A stretch of DNA of 64,000 bases from Micromonosporaceae bacterium (GTDB taxonomy: Bacteria > Actinomycetota > Actinomycetes > Mycobacteriales > Micromonosporaceae). Below the pieces are notes generated by a model. It was not told the origin of the DNA and did not search any database. It saw nothing but the letters and a program-made list of their open reading frames with translations. Position 1 is the first letter of the stretch; each line of letters opens with the position of its first letter. The translations under genes and the position numbers were made by a program. The stretch spans positions 62,001 through 126,000 of the forward strand of contig JAHRHA010000001.1 in the NCBI GenBank assembly GCA_020027875.1. Reading direction: 5' to 3'. Below, piece after piece: positions 7,766 to 16,490 of the stretch.

Positions 7766-10021
7766 TACGAGGTGAGGGGTGGGGTGGGGGAAAGCCCGGT
7801 GCGGCCGGACGGGACTCTCAAGGTGAAGGGCGAGTTCGCCTACGCCTCCGACCTCTGGCTCGACGACGCTCTGTTCGGTGTCACCCTGCGCTCGCCTCAT
7901 CCCCGCGCCCGGATCACCGGCATAGACATCTCCGGCGCGCTGGAGATCCCCGGTGTCTACGCCGTACTCACACACGCCGATGTGCCCGGGACGAAGCACT
8001 ACGGCCTCGACCACTCCGACCAGCCGGTGCTGGCCATCGACGAGGTCCGCTATGAAGGAGAGCCCGTTGCGGTCCTGGCCGCCACGGACCCGCATACCGC
8101 CCGCCGGGCGGTCGGGCGCATCGTGGTGTCCTATGAGGAACTGGAGCCACTGACGGATGCCCGCCAGGCCGTCTTCGACTCATCCGTGCCGCCGATCCAC
8201 CCCGATGGAAACGTCGTGCGCAACCAGCCGATCCGGCACGGCGACCCCGACACCGCCACCGCTGAGGTCGTCGTGACCGCTGAGTACGAGGTCGGCATGC
8301 AGGACCAGGCATTCCTGGGACCCGAGTCGGGCCTCGCGGTTCCGGCGGCCGACGGCGGAGTCGACCTCTACATCGCCACCCAGTGGCTGCACGTGGACCG
8401 CTCACAGATCGCGGCGTGCCTTGGGCTGCCAGAGGAGAAGGTGCGCCTGACGCTGGCTGGCGTTGGCGGGGCATTCGGCGCGCGCGAAGACCTGTCGATG
8501 CAGGTCCACGCCTGCCTCCTCGCGCTCCACACTGGACGGCCGGTGCGAATGATGTACGGGCGGGAGGAGTCCTTCTTCGGCCACGTCCACCGGCATCCGG
8601 CGTGGATGCGGTACGAGCACGGGGCGACCCGTGATGGCAAGCTGGTCTACGTCAAGGCCACGATCGTGCTCGACGGCGGGGCGTACGCATCCACCACGAA
8701 GGCGGTTGTGGGCAACGCCGCCTCTCTTGGCGCCGGCCCGTACGAGGTCCCTCACGTCTCGATCGACGCGTACGGTGCGCGTACCAACAACCCTCCGTGC
8801 GGTGCCATGCGCGGCTTCGGCGCCGTGCAGGCATGCTTCGGGTACGAGTCCCAGATGGACGCTCTCGCGGAGAAGCTCGGCCTCGATCCGGTAGAGTTCC
8901 GCGCTCGCAACGCAGTGTCGCAGGGCTCATACCTGCCCACCGGCCAGGTCATCGACTCCCCCGCTCCGCTGGCGGAGATGCTGCGGAAGGCAGCGGCGAC
9001 ACCCATGCCGGCCGCGCGGTCCACCATGGAGCTGGGCGAGCTGCCGGGCGGCTACGGCAACACGACGCATGGCGAGGGCGTCCGACGAGGCGTGGGCTTC
9101 GGGGTCGGCATCAAGAACATCTGCTTCTCCGAGGGCTTCGACGACTATTCGACCGCAACAGTGCGGCTCGAGCTGGTGGCGGGCGAACCCGTGGCGACGG
9201 TGCACACCGCGGCCGCCGAAGTCGGGCAGGGCCTGGTGACGCTGCAGGGGCAGATCGTGCGAACAGAACTCGGGGTTGAGGCGGTGACCATACGCCCGGC
9301 GGACACATCGGTCGGCTCGGCCGGCTCCACGTCGGCGTCGCGCCAGTCCTACATGTCCGGTGGCGCCGTCAAGGCCGCATGCGAGGCGGTGCGGGCGCAG
9401 GTCGCGACGTTGGTCGGACGTGCGGAGCCGGACATCCAACTCACTGGCGGCAAGGTCGTCTCGGCCACGACCGGGGTCGTCGCCGACCTCGCCGACGTAC
9501 TCGCCGACGGCGCGGTCGAGGAGACAGCGGTGTTCCGGCACCGCCCGACGGTGCCGCTGGATCCATTCACCGGCCAGGGAGACTCGCACGTGCAGCTGGC
9601 GCTCTGCGTACACCGGGCCATTGTGGACGTCGACGTCGAGCTTGGGCTGGTGAAGGTGGTGGAACTGGCCGCCGTTCAGGACGTCGGCCGGATCATGAAT
9701 CGGGAGTCGCTGGAGGGCCAGATCCATGGCGGTACGGCGCAAGGGCTCGGGCTGGCACTCATGGAAGAGATTCAGGTGACCGATGGGCGCATCCGCAACC
9801 CGTCCTTCACCGACTATCTGATTCCCACGATCCTCGACATGCCGCCGATGCGACTGGAGATTCTTGAGTACGCCGACCCGCATGCGCCCTATGGCCTGCG
9901 CGGCGCCGGCGAGCCGCCGACCCTCTCGTCCACCCCGGCGATCGTTGCGGCGGTCCGCGCGGCCACCGGACTGCCGCTGCGCCGGATACCGATCCGGCCC
10001 GAGCACATCACCCAGCAGTAG
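7721..10021 (+). CDS. xdhA: xanthine dehydrogenase family protein, molybdopterin-binding subunit
   Basis: 766 aa catalytic subunit binding molybdopterin. Recognisable segments: GVGGAFGAREDLS, CGAMRGFGAVQACFGYE, EVGQGLVTLQGQ, QSYMSGGAVKAA, and C-terminal GLRGAGEPP carrying the catalytic glutamate. With xdhB/xdhC it would oxidise hypoxanthine/xanthine or a related heterocycle. No uricase, allantoinase or maturation chaperone is adjacent. The ATG overlaps the upstream TAA, but AAGGAG is only 2 nt away; GTG at 7727 has 8-nt spacing and may be the true start. The first ~15 codons come from a repeat. Confidence 0.9.
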   Translation: MAVVSRSTHDHKPLIYEVRGGVGESPVRPDGTLKVKGEFAYASDLWLDDALFGVTLRSPHPRARITGIDISGALEIPGVYAVLTHADVPGTKHYGLDHSDQPVLAIDEVRYEGEPVAVLAATDPHTARRAVGRIVVSYEELEPLTDARQAVFDSSVPPIHPDGNVVRNQPIRHGDPDTATAEVVVTAEYEVGMQDQAFLGPESGLAVPAADGGVDLYIATQWLHVDRSQIAACLGLPEEKVRLTLAGVGGAFGAREDLSMQVHACLLALHTGRPVRMMYGREESFFGHVHRHPAWMRYEHGATRDGKLVYVKATIVLDGGAYASTTKAVVGNAASLGAGPYEVPHVSIDAYGARTNNPPCGAMRGFGAVQACFGYESQMDALAEKLGLDPVEFRARNAVSQGSYLPTGQVIDSPAPLAEMLRKAAATPMPAARSTMELGELPGGYGNTTHGEGVRRGVGFGVGIKNICFSEGFDDYSTATVRLELVAGEPVATVHTAAAEVGQGLVTLQGQIVRTELGVEAVTIRPADTSVGSAGSTSASRQSYMSGGAVKAACEAVRAQVATLVGRAEPDIQLTGGKVVSATTGVVADLADVLADGAVEETAVFRHRPTVPLDPFTGQGDSHVQLALCVHRAIVDVDVELGLVKVVELAAVQDVGRIMNRESLEGQIHGGTAQGLGLALMEEIQVTDGRIRNPSFTDYLIPTILDMPPMRLEILEYADPHAPYGLRGAGEPPTLSSTPAIVAAVRAATGLPLRRIPIRPEHITQQ

Positions 10022-10031
10022 CCAGCGCCGC

Positions 10032-10559
10032 CTAGACGTCGGCGTAGATCCGCTGCGCGGCTGCGAACGTAGGCGAGCCGAAGAGCACCAGGCGCGCCTC
10101 GACCACGTTGGTGTCCGCACCGCGTAGCGCGGTGAGTGCCTGGCGGATCGCGTCGTCGAGCGGCCAGCCGAATATGCCGGCGGAAATCAATGGGAACGCG
10201 ACACTTGTGGCCCCCAACTCGTCCGCGACTGCCAGCGAACTCGTATAGCAACTGCGCAAGAGGTCCGCTTGGTCGGTTCCGGGCCGGTGGATCGGCCCGA
10301 CGGTGTGAATCACCCACCGCGCGGGCAACCGGCCGGCTGTGGTGGCGACAGCCTGTCCGGTGGGTAGCCCCTTCGGGTGTCGCGATTCGCGAAGCTCGCG
10401 GCACTCCTGGAGGATGGCGGGACCACCCTTGCTGTGGATCGCCCCGTCCACCCCACCGCCACCCATCAATGATGAGTTGGCGGCGTTGACGATCGCGTCG
10501 ACGTGCTGCTCGGTGATGTCGCCCTCGACGATCACGATGCGGTCAGGCTCGATGCGCAT
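10032..10559 (-). CDS. macrodomain protein (O-acetyl-ADP-ribose deacetylase type)
   Basis: 175 aa single macrodomain. ADP-ribose-binding features are clear: GDIT (13-16), NAANSSLMGGGGVDGAIH (25-42) and a late SAGIFGWP loop. MacroD/YmdB-type enzymes hydrolyse O-acetyl-ADP-ribose or mono-ADP-ribosyl esters; the NAAN and GGGGVDGAI segments are intact, so activity is likely. Convergent with xdhA, separated by 10 nt, so it is not part of that operon. Confidence 0.9.
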   Translation of the reverse strand: MRIEPDRIVIVEGDITEQHVDAIVNAANSSLMGGGGVDGAIHSKGGPAILQECRELRESRHPKGLPTGQAVATTAGRLPARWVIHTVGPIHRPGTDQADLLRSCYTSSLAVADELGATSVAFPLISAGIFGWPLDDAIRQALTALRGADTNVVEARLVLFGSPTFAAAQRIYADV

Positions 10560-10563
10560 TCGC

Positions 10564-11382
10564 CTATCGTGCCGCAGCGTCGGGCTGGCCGAACAGCCGC
10601 CGCGACAGCAGGGTGGCGCCGGCGACGGCGGCCGGCATGACGAGCACGGCGCCCAGCGGGACCAGGAAGCAGACGAACGTGGCCACGCCGAACCCGAGTG
10701 CCATTGGGCGCCGTCCCTTCAGCATCCGCCGGCGGTCACGAAAGCGCAGCCCACGCCGCTCGAACGGCACGCTGGACAGCTCGAGGGCGAGGACCCAGCC
10801 GCCGACCGTCGCGCCCAGAATTGGCACCACGGTCTCGCCCACGATCGGAATCAAGCCCCCGACGAAGAGCGGGATGCCGAACAGGACGGTCAGCGCAATG
10901 AGCCGAAGGCTGTCCACGATCGAGCGCGGAAGCGTCCGCCAGAACGACACGTTGATCTCGCCCGGCACGCCACCGAGCTTGTCCTCCACGTTCTTGGAGA
11001 TCGCCTCGTAGAACGGCTGCCCGATCACCAACGTGAGCGCGGTGAAGAGCAGGATGCTTAGCAGCAGCCACACTCCGATGATCGCGACGCTGACCACCAC
11101 CCGGGTGGTCTGCCGGACGCCGCCCGACCAGTCGTCGGCGAATGGGGTGACCAGCGACGACAGGTCGTCGACGAAGTAGACCATCGCCACGAAGCCGCCG
11201 AACAGGAGCACGCCCGAGATGACCGCCGGAATGAGCCCAAGGAACATCAGCCTCGGGCTGCGGGCGTACATGCCGATGCCACGGAGCAGGAAGCTCACGC
11301 CGGTGAAGAACTCCCGCCCGACCCCGGTAACGCCCTTCGACGGGCCGCTCGGGGTAGCAGCCGCAACCTGTTGATCCGCCAC
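10564..11382 (-). CDS. EI24 domain-containing membrane protein (CysZ-like)
   Basis: About 273 aa with four or more hydrophobic segments (LMFLGLIPAVISGVLLFGGF, ISVAIIGVWLLLSILLFTAL-like stretches, RLIALTVLFGIPLFVGGLIP). EI24/CysZ proteins include bacterial sulfate permeases, but actinobacterial members are uncharacterised. I chose GTG at 11382: a TAGTGT -10 box (11390-11395, minus strand) lies 7 nt upstream, implying a leaderless mRNA. A longer frame to 11424 has no start signal. The macrodomain gene follows 4 nt downstream. Confidence 0.8.
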   Translation of the reverse strand: MADQQVAAATPSGPSKGVTGVGREFFTGVSFLLRGIGMYARSPRLMFLGLIPAVISGVLLFGGFVAMVYFVDDLSSLVTPFADDWSGGVRQTTRVVVSVAIIGVWLLLSILLFTALTLVIGQPFYEAISKNVEDKLGGVPGEINVSFWRTLPRSIVDSLRLIALTVLFGIPLFVGGLIPIVGETVVPILGATVGGWVLALELSSVPFERRGLRFRDRRRMLKGRRPMALGFGVATFVCFLVPLGAVLVMPAAVAGATLLSRRLFGQPDAAAR

Positions 11383-11438
11383 GACCGCGACACTAGCGCC
11401 GTCGCGCCAGCGCCGCCGGACCAACGCAAACGCGCCCT

Positions 11439-11509
11439 CAAGATCGCCGTGATCATGACCTCACCGTCGTGAAATGGCGTCGATCATGACCTCCAGGTCA
11501 TGATCGACG
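11439..11509 (-). repeat. 71-nt GATC element, family B copy 1
   Basis: Minus-strand order: a 32-nt palindrome with half-site CGTCGATCATGACCT, a spacer containing TTTCACGACGGT, then GTCATGATCACGGCGATC. It matches the copies at 18905-18975 and 43053-43123 over its full length. It lies between two minus-strand genes, after the upstream gene's promoter side of EI24. Confidence 0.85.
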
Positions 11510-11520
11510 CCGATGCAGGG

Positions 11521-12264
11521 TTAAGCGAGGCGGACGCGGACCCGGCGGTTTGCCTTGCCCTTGCTCTCGACCTTGACCACGGCGACTGTGCCGATCTGGG
11601 TGGTAGAGGCGACATGCGTCCCACCGTCGGCCTGCACGTCCAGCCCGACGATGTCGACGATCCGAATCTCCTGCTCGTCCGGGGGGATGAGGTTGGACTG
11701 GGTGCGGATGATGTCGGGCAGCGCGAGCGCCTCGTCGCGCGCCAATACCCGTACGTCTATCCGGCGATCCGCCGTGACCTCCGCGTTGACCAGCTCCTCC
11801 AGCCTGGCTTTGAAGTCCGGCGGAACCTCGGGCAGGTTGAAGTCCATCCTGGCCTCGCCCGGCTCCATGTTTCCGCCGGTGACGAGGGCGCCGAAGTCAC
11901 GGAACACGACGCCGCACAGCACGTGCAGCCCGGAGTGTGTGCGCATGAGCAGCGATCGCCGGCCGTCCTCGATCGCGCCACGCACCGCGGTTCCGGGGAC
12001 GGGTATCGGGTCGCCAGGGGCGAGAACCAGATAGAGATCGTCCCCACGGCGGGTATCCACGATCCGGGTCTGCACGCCCTGCCAGAGCAGCACGCCGTGA
12101 TCCGGTGGCTGGCCGCCGCCGCCCGGATAGAAGGCGGAGCGATCGAGGACGATGCCAGCGTCGGGGTCAGCCGGGTCGGACCAAACAACGGTGCACTCCC
12201 ATTCGCGCACGGTCGGATCGGCAAGGTCCAGGCGCTGCGTACGGCCATGATGCGTCACACCCAT
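11521..12264 (-). CDS. alanyl-tRNA editing protein (AlaX-like trans-editing hydrolase)
   Basis: 247 aa. N-terminal AlaRS-like segment DRSAFYPGGGGQPPDHG (about 41-57), then the editing domain with HSGLH (His110, His114) and a second motif ADGGTHVAST near residue 205. Such proteins deacylate mischarged Ser- or Gly-tRNA(Ala). In the second motif the cysteine of the usual CxxxH is replaced by Asp (DGGTH), so one metal ligand differs from AlaRS. The ATG at 12264 has TAGGCT (12272-12277) 7 nt upstream, a leaderless arrangement. Confidence 0.85.
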   Translation of the reverse strand: MGVTHHGRTQRLDLADPTVREWECTVVWSDPADPDAGIVLDRSAFYPGGGGQPPDHGVLLWQGVQTRIVDTRRGDDLYLVLAPGDPIPVPGTAVRGAIEDGRRSLLMRTHSGLHVLCGVVFRDFGALVTGGNMEPGEARMDFNLPEVPPDFKARLEELVNAEVTADRRIDVRVLARDEALALPDIIRTQSNLIPPDEQEIRIVDIVGLDVQADGGTHVASTTQIGTVAVVKVESKGKANRRVRVRLA

Positions 12265-12295
12265 GCGGGACAGCCTACGACGGGGCCGGAGAGGT

Positions 12296-13063
12296 TCAGC
12301 GGTTGAGGAATTCTGAGACCCGGGCGCGCAGATCGGTCCGGTTCGTCCAGAGCACAGCCGGTTGGTCGTAGACGTGCAGTGTCGCGTTCGGCAGGACCGA
12401 CGCGAGTTGCTCTGCGATGACGGGTGGGTGCGCGACATCGCCACGACATCCGATCACCAACGCGGGGGCGGCGACGGAGGCGAGCACGGACCGGTCCGGC
12501 AGCGCCGCCTGGGCCGGCAGCTCAGACAGACCGGGGGCGAGCCCGTCCCGCAGCAGCGCATCGAGGCGCTCCCGCACGTAGCGCCACGCGGCCGGACGGT
12601 CGCGCATTCCGGCCGGAATCTCCGCCGAGAGCAGCGTCGCGGCGGTCGGGGCATCGTCGGCCTCCACCGCATCGAGGAGCGCCCGCGCCCGGGACATCGC
12701 CGACACGGGTCGGGGCTCATCCAGCACCGCTGGAAGGAAGAAGATGAGGCGTTCGAAGCGGTCGGGAGTCTGCGCCAGCAGCCGGCAGAGGGCCCCGGCG
12801 CCAAGACTCACCCCGAGTGCCCGGGTGGCGCCGAACTCGTCGGCGGCGGCGCGGAGGTCAGCGGCGAGATCCACGTAGCTGATCTCACCCGGTGGCGAGT
12901 CCGAGCGACCATGTCCGCGGAACTGGAAGAAGATCTTGCGACCGGCCACGCCGCTGCCCAGTGGGCGGGTATCGGGGATGCCCCCGGCGAGGCCGTGCGC
13001 GAATGCCGTGGTGGGTTCGCCGTCGCCGGCTACGAGGTATTCGAGCGTGGTTCCGTGTGGCAT
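12296..13063 (-). CDS. alpha/beta hydrolase
   Basis: 255 aa alpha/beta hydrolase. FAHGLAGG oxyanion loop near residue 21, RGHGRSD at 49-55, nucleophile elbow GVSLG (84-88, Ser86), and a late CRGDVAHP region for the acid/base residues. Soluble, no signal peptide. Substrate cannot be told. The ATG at 13063 was chosen because homology begins there (HGTTLEYLVAG); no good ribosome-binding site is visible. The gene begins 32 nt above the alaX start and is cotranscribable with it only by readthrough. Confidence 0.8.
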   Translation of the reverse strand: MPHGTTLEYLVAGDGEPTTAFAHGLAGGIPDTRPLGSGVAGRKIFFQFRGHGRSDSPPGEISYVDLAADLRAAADEFGATRALGVSLGAGALCRLLAQTPDRFERLIFFLPAVLDEPRPVSAMSRARALLDAVEADDAPTAATLLSAEIPAGMRDRPAAWRYVRERLDALLRDGLAPGLSELPAQAALPDRSVLASVAAPALVIGCRGDVAHPPVIAEQLASVLPNATLHVYDQPAVLWTNRTDLRARVSEFLNR

Positions 13064-13179
13064 CTGACGAACGTCGGTCGGCGTCAGGCTCAGCAGGGGC
13101 CGGCCCGGTTCGTCGCGCCCTCGCGGGGCGGGCCATCGCTTCGACTTTCCGTCCGGCGGCGGCGGCCAGCGGAAGCTTC

Positions 13180-13500
13180 TCACCAGTTGCCGGATCCATC
13201 TGTGGCGTCGCGCAAAGCGGGGCGCACATCCAGCATGTATATGGCGGTCGCGGTGATCGCGGCGAACGCGAAGATCGACATGCGCGAGTAGGTGAAGCTG
13301 CACAGCAGCGTTACGAGCACCGAACCGCCGAGGATGGCCAACCAGCCGTTCTTGGACAACGACCCGACAACCGGGAACGCGTCCGCGCGCTGCGTGACGC
13401 AGTTGATGAAGGCGACGACCTCGATGACCAGGAAGATTATCAAGATCACCAGAGTCGCGAAAGCCTCGACGTCATCGTAGAAGAACACGGCGAGGTCCAT
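13180..13500 (-). CDS. DUF2516 family membrane protein
   Basis: 106 aa from the ATG at 13500 (a GTG at 13518 would add 6 residues). Two to three hydrophobic helices (AFATLVILIIFLVIEVVAFI, ILGGSVLVTLLCSF) and the DUF2516 signature TQRADAFPVVGSLSKNGWLAILG. Function unknown. Third gene of a conserved actinobacterial order XRE regulator, HbhA-like, DUF2516, comparable to Rv0474-Rv0476 of M. tuberculosis. Confidence 0.85.
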   Translation of the reverse strand: MDLAVFFYDDVEAFATLVILIIFLVIEVVAFINCVTQRADAFPVVGSLSKNGWLAILGGSVLVTLLCSFTYSRMSIFAFAAITATAIYMLDVRPALRDATDGSGNW

Positions 13501-13590
13501 GGACAACAGCTTATCCACAGACCCCGCCGCGATCGTCGAGTGCGTCGACCACGATTCTTCAACCGCAGTCGGGGGTGAAGTGCCGACGGA

Positions 13591-14121
13591 CTACTTGCTG
13601 ACGGCCGGACGGGTGCGCTTTGCGGTGGTTGCCTTGGCCGGCTTCGTGGTCGCGGCCTTTGTCGCCTTGGCCGGCGCCTTGGTCGACTTAGGCGCCGCCG
13701 AACCCGCCTTCACGGCCGGCTTCCGCGTGCCGCCGACCTTAGCGACCTTGGTGGTCTTGGTACGACGGGCGTCGACCACCTTCTCGCCGCGCGCGACGAG
13801 GCGGTTGTAGACGTGGACGGCCTCGGCGACAAACGAGTTCACGGCGGCGGGGAGCTCAGCGCGAAGCTGCTCCACGCGCGCGGGGAGTTCGGCCACCCGG
13901 TTCGGCAGCTCGGCTCGCAGCTCGGCCGCCCGCGCGGGGAGGTCGGCCCGGAACTCGGCAACGCGGGCCGGGAGCTCGGAACGCAGCTCGGACACGCGAG
14001 CGGGGATGTCCTCCCGCAGGTCGGCCATGGCCGGCAGCTTGAGCAGCTGGCGGTAGGCCAGGTCGCCGGCTCCGGCCATGGCGTAGACGGGGGCGGGGAT
14101 CTTCGTGGTCGTGGTGGTCAT
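13591..14121 (-). CDS. HbhA-like coiled-coil protein with Lys/Ala-rich tail
   Basis: 176 aa. Residues about 35-100 are 11-residue amphipathic repeats (LPARVAEFRAD, LPARAAELRAE, LPNRVAE, LPARVEQLRAE) predicted to be helical; residues about 115-176 are Lys/Ala/Thr-rich (KAPAKATKAATTKPAKA) and basic. This layout is that of mycobacterial heparin-binding haemagglutinin, whose basic tail binds heparan sulfate or DNA/anionic polymer. Whether it is surface-exposed here is not known. Start overlaps the XRE stop (TAATG), so the two are translationally coupled. Confidence 0.83.
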   Translation of the reverse strand: MTTTTTKIPAPVYAMAGAGDLAYRQLLKLPAMADLREDIPARVSELRSELPARVAEFRADLPARAAELRAELPNRVAELPARVEQLRAELPAAVNSFVAEAVHVYNRLVARGEKVVDARRTKTTKVAKVGGTRKPAVKAGSAAPKSTKAPAKATKAATTKPAKATTAKRTRPAVSK

Positions 14122-14498
14122 TACGGGTGAACCTCCTGGTCGTCAGCGTCCGCCCGGGCGTTCTCCCGGCGGAAAGTCTCGTAAATCTGGGTCAGCGACT
14201 GCTTCTGAGCGATCGTCAGGTCGGCGTCGGCCGCGATCGCGGCGAGCACCCCCTGGCCGTCCCTCTCGTTGAGCAACCCCGCTCGCAGGTACATCAAGGG
14301 CGTCGACACCCGCAATGCACCGGCGATCTGCGACAGGACCTCGGCGGACGGCTTGCGCAGTCCGCGCTCGATCTGGCTCAGGTACGGGTTGGAAACCCCG
14401 GCCCGGTCCGCAAGCTCACGCAACGAGATCCGCGCGTTGTGGCGCAGATCACGGATGAACTCCCCGATGTCACGGGGCAGGTCGGCAGGCTTGGGCAC
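14121..14498 (-). CDS. XRE-family transcriptional regulator upstream of hbhA
   Basis: 125 aa from GTG 14498. Cro/C1-type HTH at about residues 22-65 (SLRELADRAGVSNPYLSQIE), followed by a helical tail. Family members repress or modulate their own operon. GTG 14498 is preceded by TAGTCT 7 nt upstream and TTGCTA 17 nt further, so the mRNA is probably leaderless; the frame stays open to 14534 but that would start inside the operator. Coupled to the HbhA-like gene by TAATG. Confidence 0.87.
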   Translation of the reverse strand: MPKPADLPRDIGEFIRDLRHNARISLRELADRAGVSNPYLSQIERGLRKPSAEVLSQIAGALRVSTPLMYLRAGLLNERDGQGVLAAIAADADLTIAQKQSLTQIYETFRRENARADADDQEVHP

Positions 14499-14505
14499 GT
14501 GCACG

Positions 14506-14559
14506 AGACTATCCTGGTTTGCTAACTCTAGCAAGCAAAACGCTAACTCCCGCTAGCGT
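14506..14559 (-). promoter_or_regulatory. leaderless promoter with two tandem inverted-repeat operators
   Basis: Minus strand: -35 TTGCTA, 17 nt, -10 TAGTCT (14506-14511), start at 14498. Two inverted repeats overlap or flank the -35: TTGCTA-4 nt-TAGCAA (14519-14534) and ACGCTA-8 nt-TAGCGT (14540-14559). Both share the GCTAACTC core. Most likely the autoregulatory site of the XRE protein. Confidence 0.75.
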
Positions 14560-14640
14560 GACTCCGCTCACACCAATGGTCGCAACATCTCTGGAAGATC
14601 GTCGCAACTGCTGATATTTGGTCGTGCGCCGGCCTCGGAG

Positions 14641-15609
14641 TCAGCCGAGCGCGGGCAGGGCACGTACCGAGCCGACCCAGGCGCCGCCACCGAGGACCGG
14701 CGGCTCCGCCAGCTCGTCGAACACGGCGGCATCGACCTCGAGCTGGCGCAACGCGGCGACGAGCACCGGCATTCGGGCCCGCATCGACCCATCGTCGATC
14801 TTCAGCGCTATCGCACCGACACCTGGTACCGCTGCCGCGACCACGCCCTCGGCGCCGCCCTTGGACATCAGCCCCGGCACACCCCGCATGAGCCTCGCGT
14901 CGTCCGCTCCGGTGCCCGACACCAGCTCCGGATGAGCCCGCATGGCGTCCGCGATGGCCCGCTCGGGCGTGCCCTCGGGTGACGAGACGGCTCCGAGGAA
15001 GGCCCGCGCCAGGCCCAGGAGCGAGATCGCCAGCACCGGCGCCCCGCACCCGTCGACCCCGACCGCGGAGACCGTCTCGCCCGACATGTCCTCGACCGCG
15101 GTGCGGCACGCCTTCTGCAGCGGGTGACTGGGCGAGACGTAGTCGTCGAGGGACCACCCCGCCGCCAGGCAGGTCAGCAGCATGCCGGCGTGCTTGCCCG
15201 AGCAGTTCATGAACACCCGCGACGACCCACCACCCTCGCGAATCACGATCGCACGGGCAGTGTCCGACAGCGGCAGATCCGGCGGGCAGCGAAGGTCTTC
15301 CTCACCCAGGCCGGCCGTGCGCAGCATTGCCCGTACCCGGTCGACGTGAAACGGCTCGGCCGAGTGACTGGCGGCGACCAATGCGAGGTCGGCCGGGTCC
15401 GCCAGGCGCAAACCGGAGCGCTGCATCGCGACGGCCTGCATCGGCTTGCTGGACGAGCGGGGGAAGATCGCCCCGGCCGGGTCACCCGCCGAGGCAACAA
15501 GGGCACCGCCCGAGTCGAGCACCGCGACCGAACCGAGGTGGCGCCCCTCGACGAATCCAGACCGGACCACCTCGGCTAGCGGCACGCCACCTGTGTACAC
15601 AGCTTTCAC
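14641..15609 (-). CDS. asparaginase (thermolabile AII type, PF06089)
   Basis: 322 aa of the Rhizobium etli ReAV-type asparaginase family, unrelated to E. coli AnsA/B. Signature residues are present: SSSK (52-55), SHSAEP (81-86), CSGKH (Cys136, Lys139) and DGCGAP (Cys188), matching the Ser/Lys and Zn-Cys/Lys sites of ReAV. It hydrolyses Asn to Asp and ammonia. GTG start overlaps the BKACE stop by 4 nt (GTGA), so the pair is one transcription and translation unit. Confidence 0.88.
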   Translation of the reverse strand: MKAVYTGGVPLAEVVRSGFVEGRHLGSVAVLDSGGALVASAGDPAGAIFPRSSSKPMQAVAMQRSGLRLADPADLALVAASHSAEPFHVDRVRAMLRTAGLGEEDLRCPPDLPLSDTARAIVIREGGGSSRVFMNCSGKHAGMLLTCLAAGWSLDDYVSPSHPLQKACRTAVEDMSGETVSAVGVDGCGAPVLAISLLGLARAFLGAVSSPEGTPERAIADAMRAHPELVSGTGADDARLMRGVPGLMSKGGAEGVVAAAVPGVGAIALKIDDGSMRARMPVLVAALRQLEVDAAVFDELAEPPVLGGGAWVGSVRALPALG

Positions 15610-16445
15610 GGCCGCGCCGGTACGCCGAGCATGGCGCGCGCCTCGGCAGCGCTTAGCGGGGGTCGCTGGGCGAGCCGGGCGAATGCGGCCGCACGCGCGA
15701 CCAACTGGGCGTTGCTCTCCACGGGCTGACCCTTGGCGTAGGTGACCGTGTCCTCCATGCCGACGCGCAGATGGCCGCCGGTCGAGAGTGCGGCGAGCAG
15801 CACGGCCAGCGTGCTGCGGCCGATGCCGGTCGCTGAGAAGGTCGTGCCATCCGGGAGATCGCGCAGGGCCTGCTTGCAGGCGACGAGCGCCTCGGTCGTG
15901 CCGGGCATGCCACCGGGCACACCCATGACGAAGTCGACGTGCACGTGTCCGCCCGCGGGCAGGCCAAACTTATCCAGCAACCGGGCCAGCGACGTGAGGT
16001 GGCCCAGATCGAAGATCTCGTACTCCGGCACGATGCCGCGCTCCTGCATCCTGGTGTGCAGATCCACGATGAACTCCCACCGATTCAGGAACACGTCGTC
16101 GCCGAAGTTGACCGTCCCCATCGTGCACGAGGCCATCTCGGGGCCGGCATCGAGCACGGCGAGCCGGTCGGCCTCCGGATCAGTGACCGCGCCGCCGGAC
16201 GAGAGCTGGATGATCAGATCGGTGGAGTCGCGCAGCGCTTCCACCGTGGCGCGCAGCCGACCCGGATCCAGAGTGGGGTTGGCTTCGTGATCGCGGATAT
16301 GAACATGGACCACGCTCGCCCCGACCGCTTCGCACTCCTTCGCCGTCGCCACCAACTCGTCCAGGGTGACCGGAAGTACCGGTACGTCCGCCTTGGCCGA
16401 TTCCGCGCCGGTCGGGGCAACCGTGATCAACGTCGTTGTTGTCAT
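15606..16445 (-). CDS. 3-keto-5-aminohexanoate cleavage protein (BKACE family)
   Basis: 279 aa TIM-barrel Zn enzyme of the DUF849/BKACE family, which condenses a beta-keto acid with acetyl-CoA. Metal motif HVHIRD (His47, His49) and catalytic/substrate Glu in VGMEDT near residue 230 are present. The beta-keto substrate varies among subfamilies and cannot be fixed. Overlap with the asparaginase gene suggests an amino-acid-derived substrate, which is inference. Confidence 0.88.
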   Translation of the reverse strand: MTTTTLITVAPTGAESAKADVPVLPVTLDELVATAKECEAVGASVVHVHIRDHEANPTLDPGRLRATVEALRDSTDLIIQLSSGGAVTDPEADRLAVLDAGPEMASCTMGTVNFGDDVFLNRWEFIVDLHTRMQERGIVPEYEIFDLGHLTSLARLLDKFGLPAGGHVHVDFVMGVPGGMPGTTEALVACKQALRDLPDGTTFSATGIGRSTLAVLLAALSTGGHLRVGMEDTVTYAKGQPVESNAQLVARAAAFARLAQRPPLSAAEARAMLGVPARP

Positions 16446-16490
16446 GACTCGGAGTCTGTCAGGTGTCCCGTTCAGCCGCTGTACCGGTCG

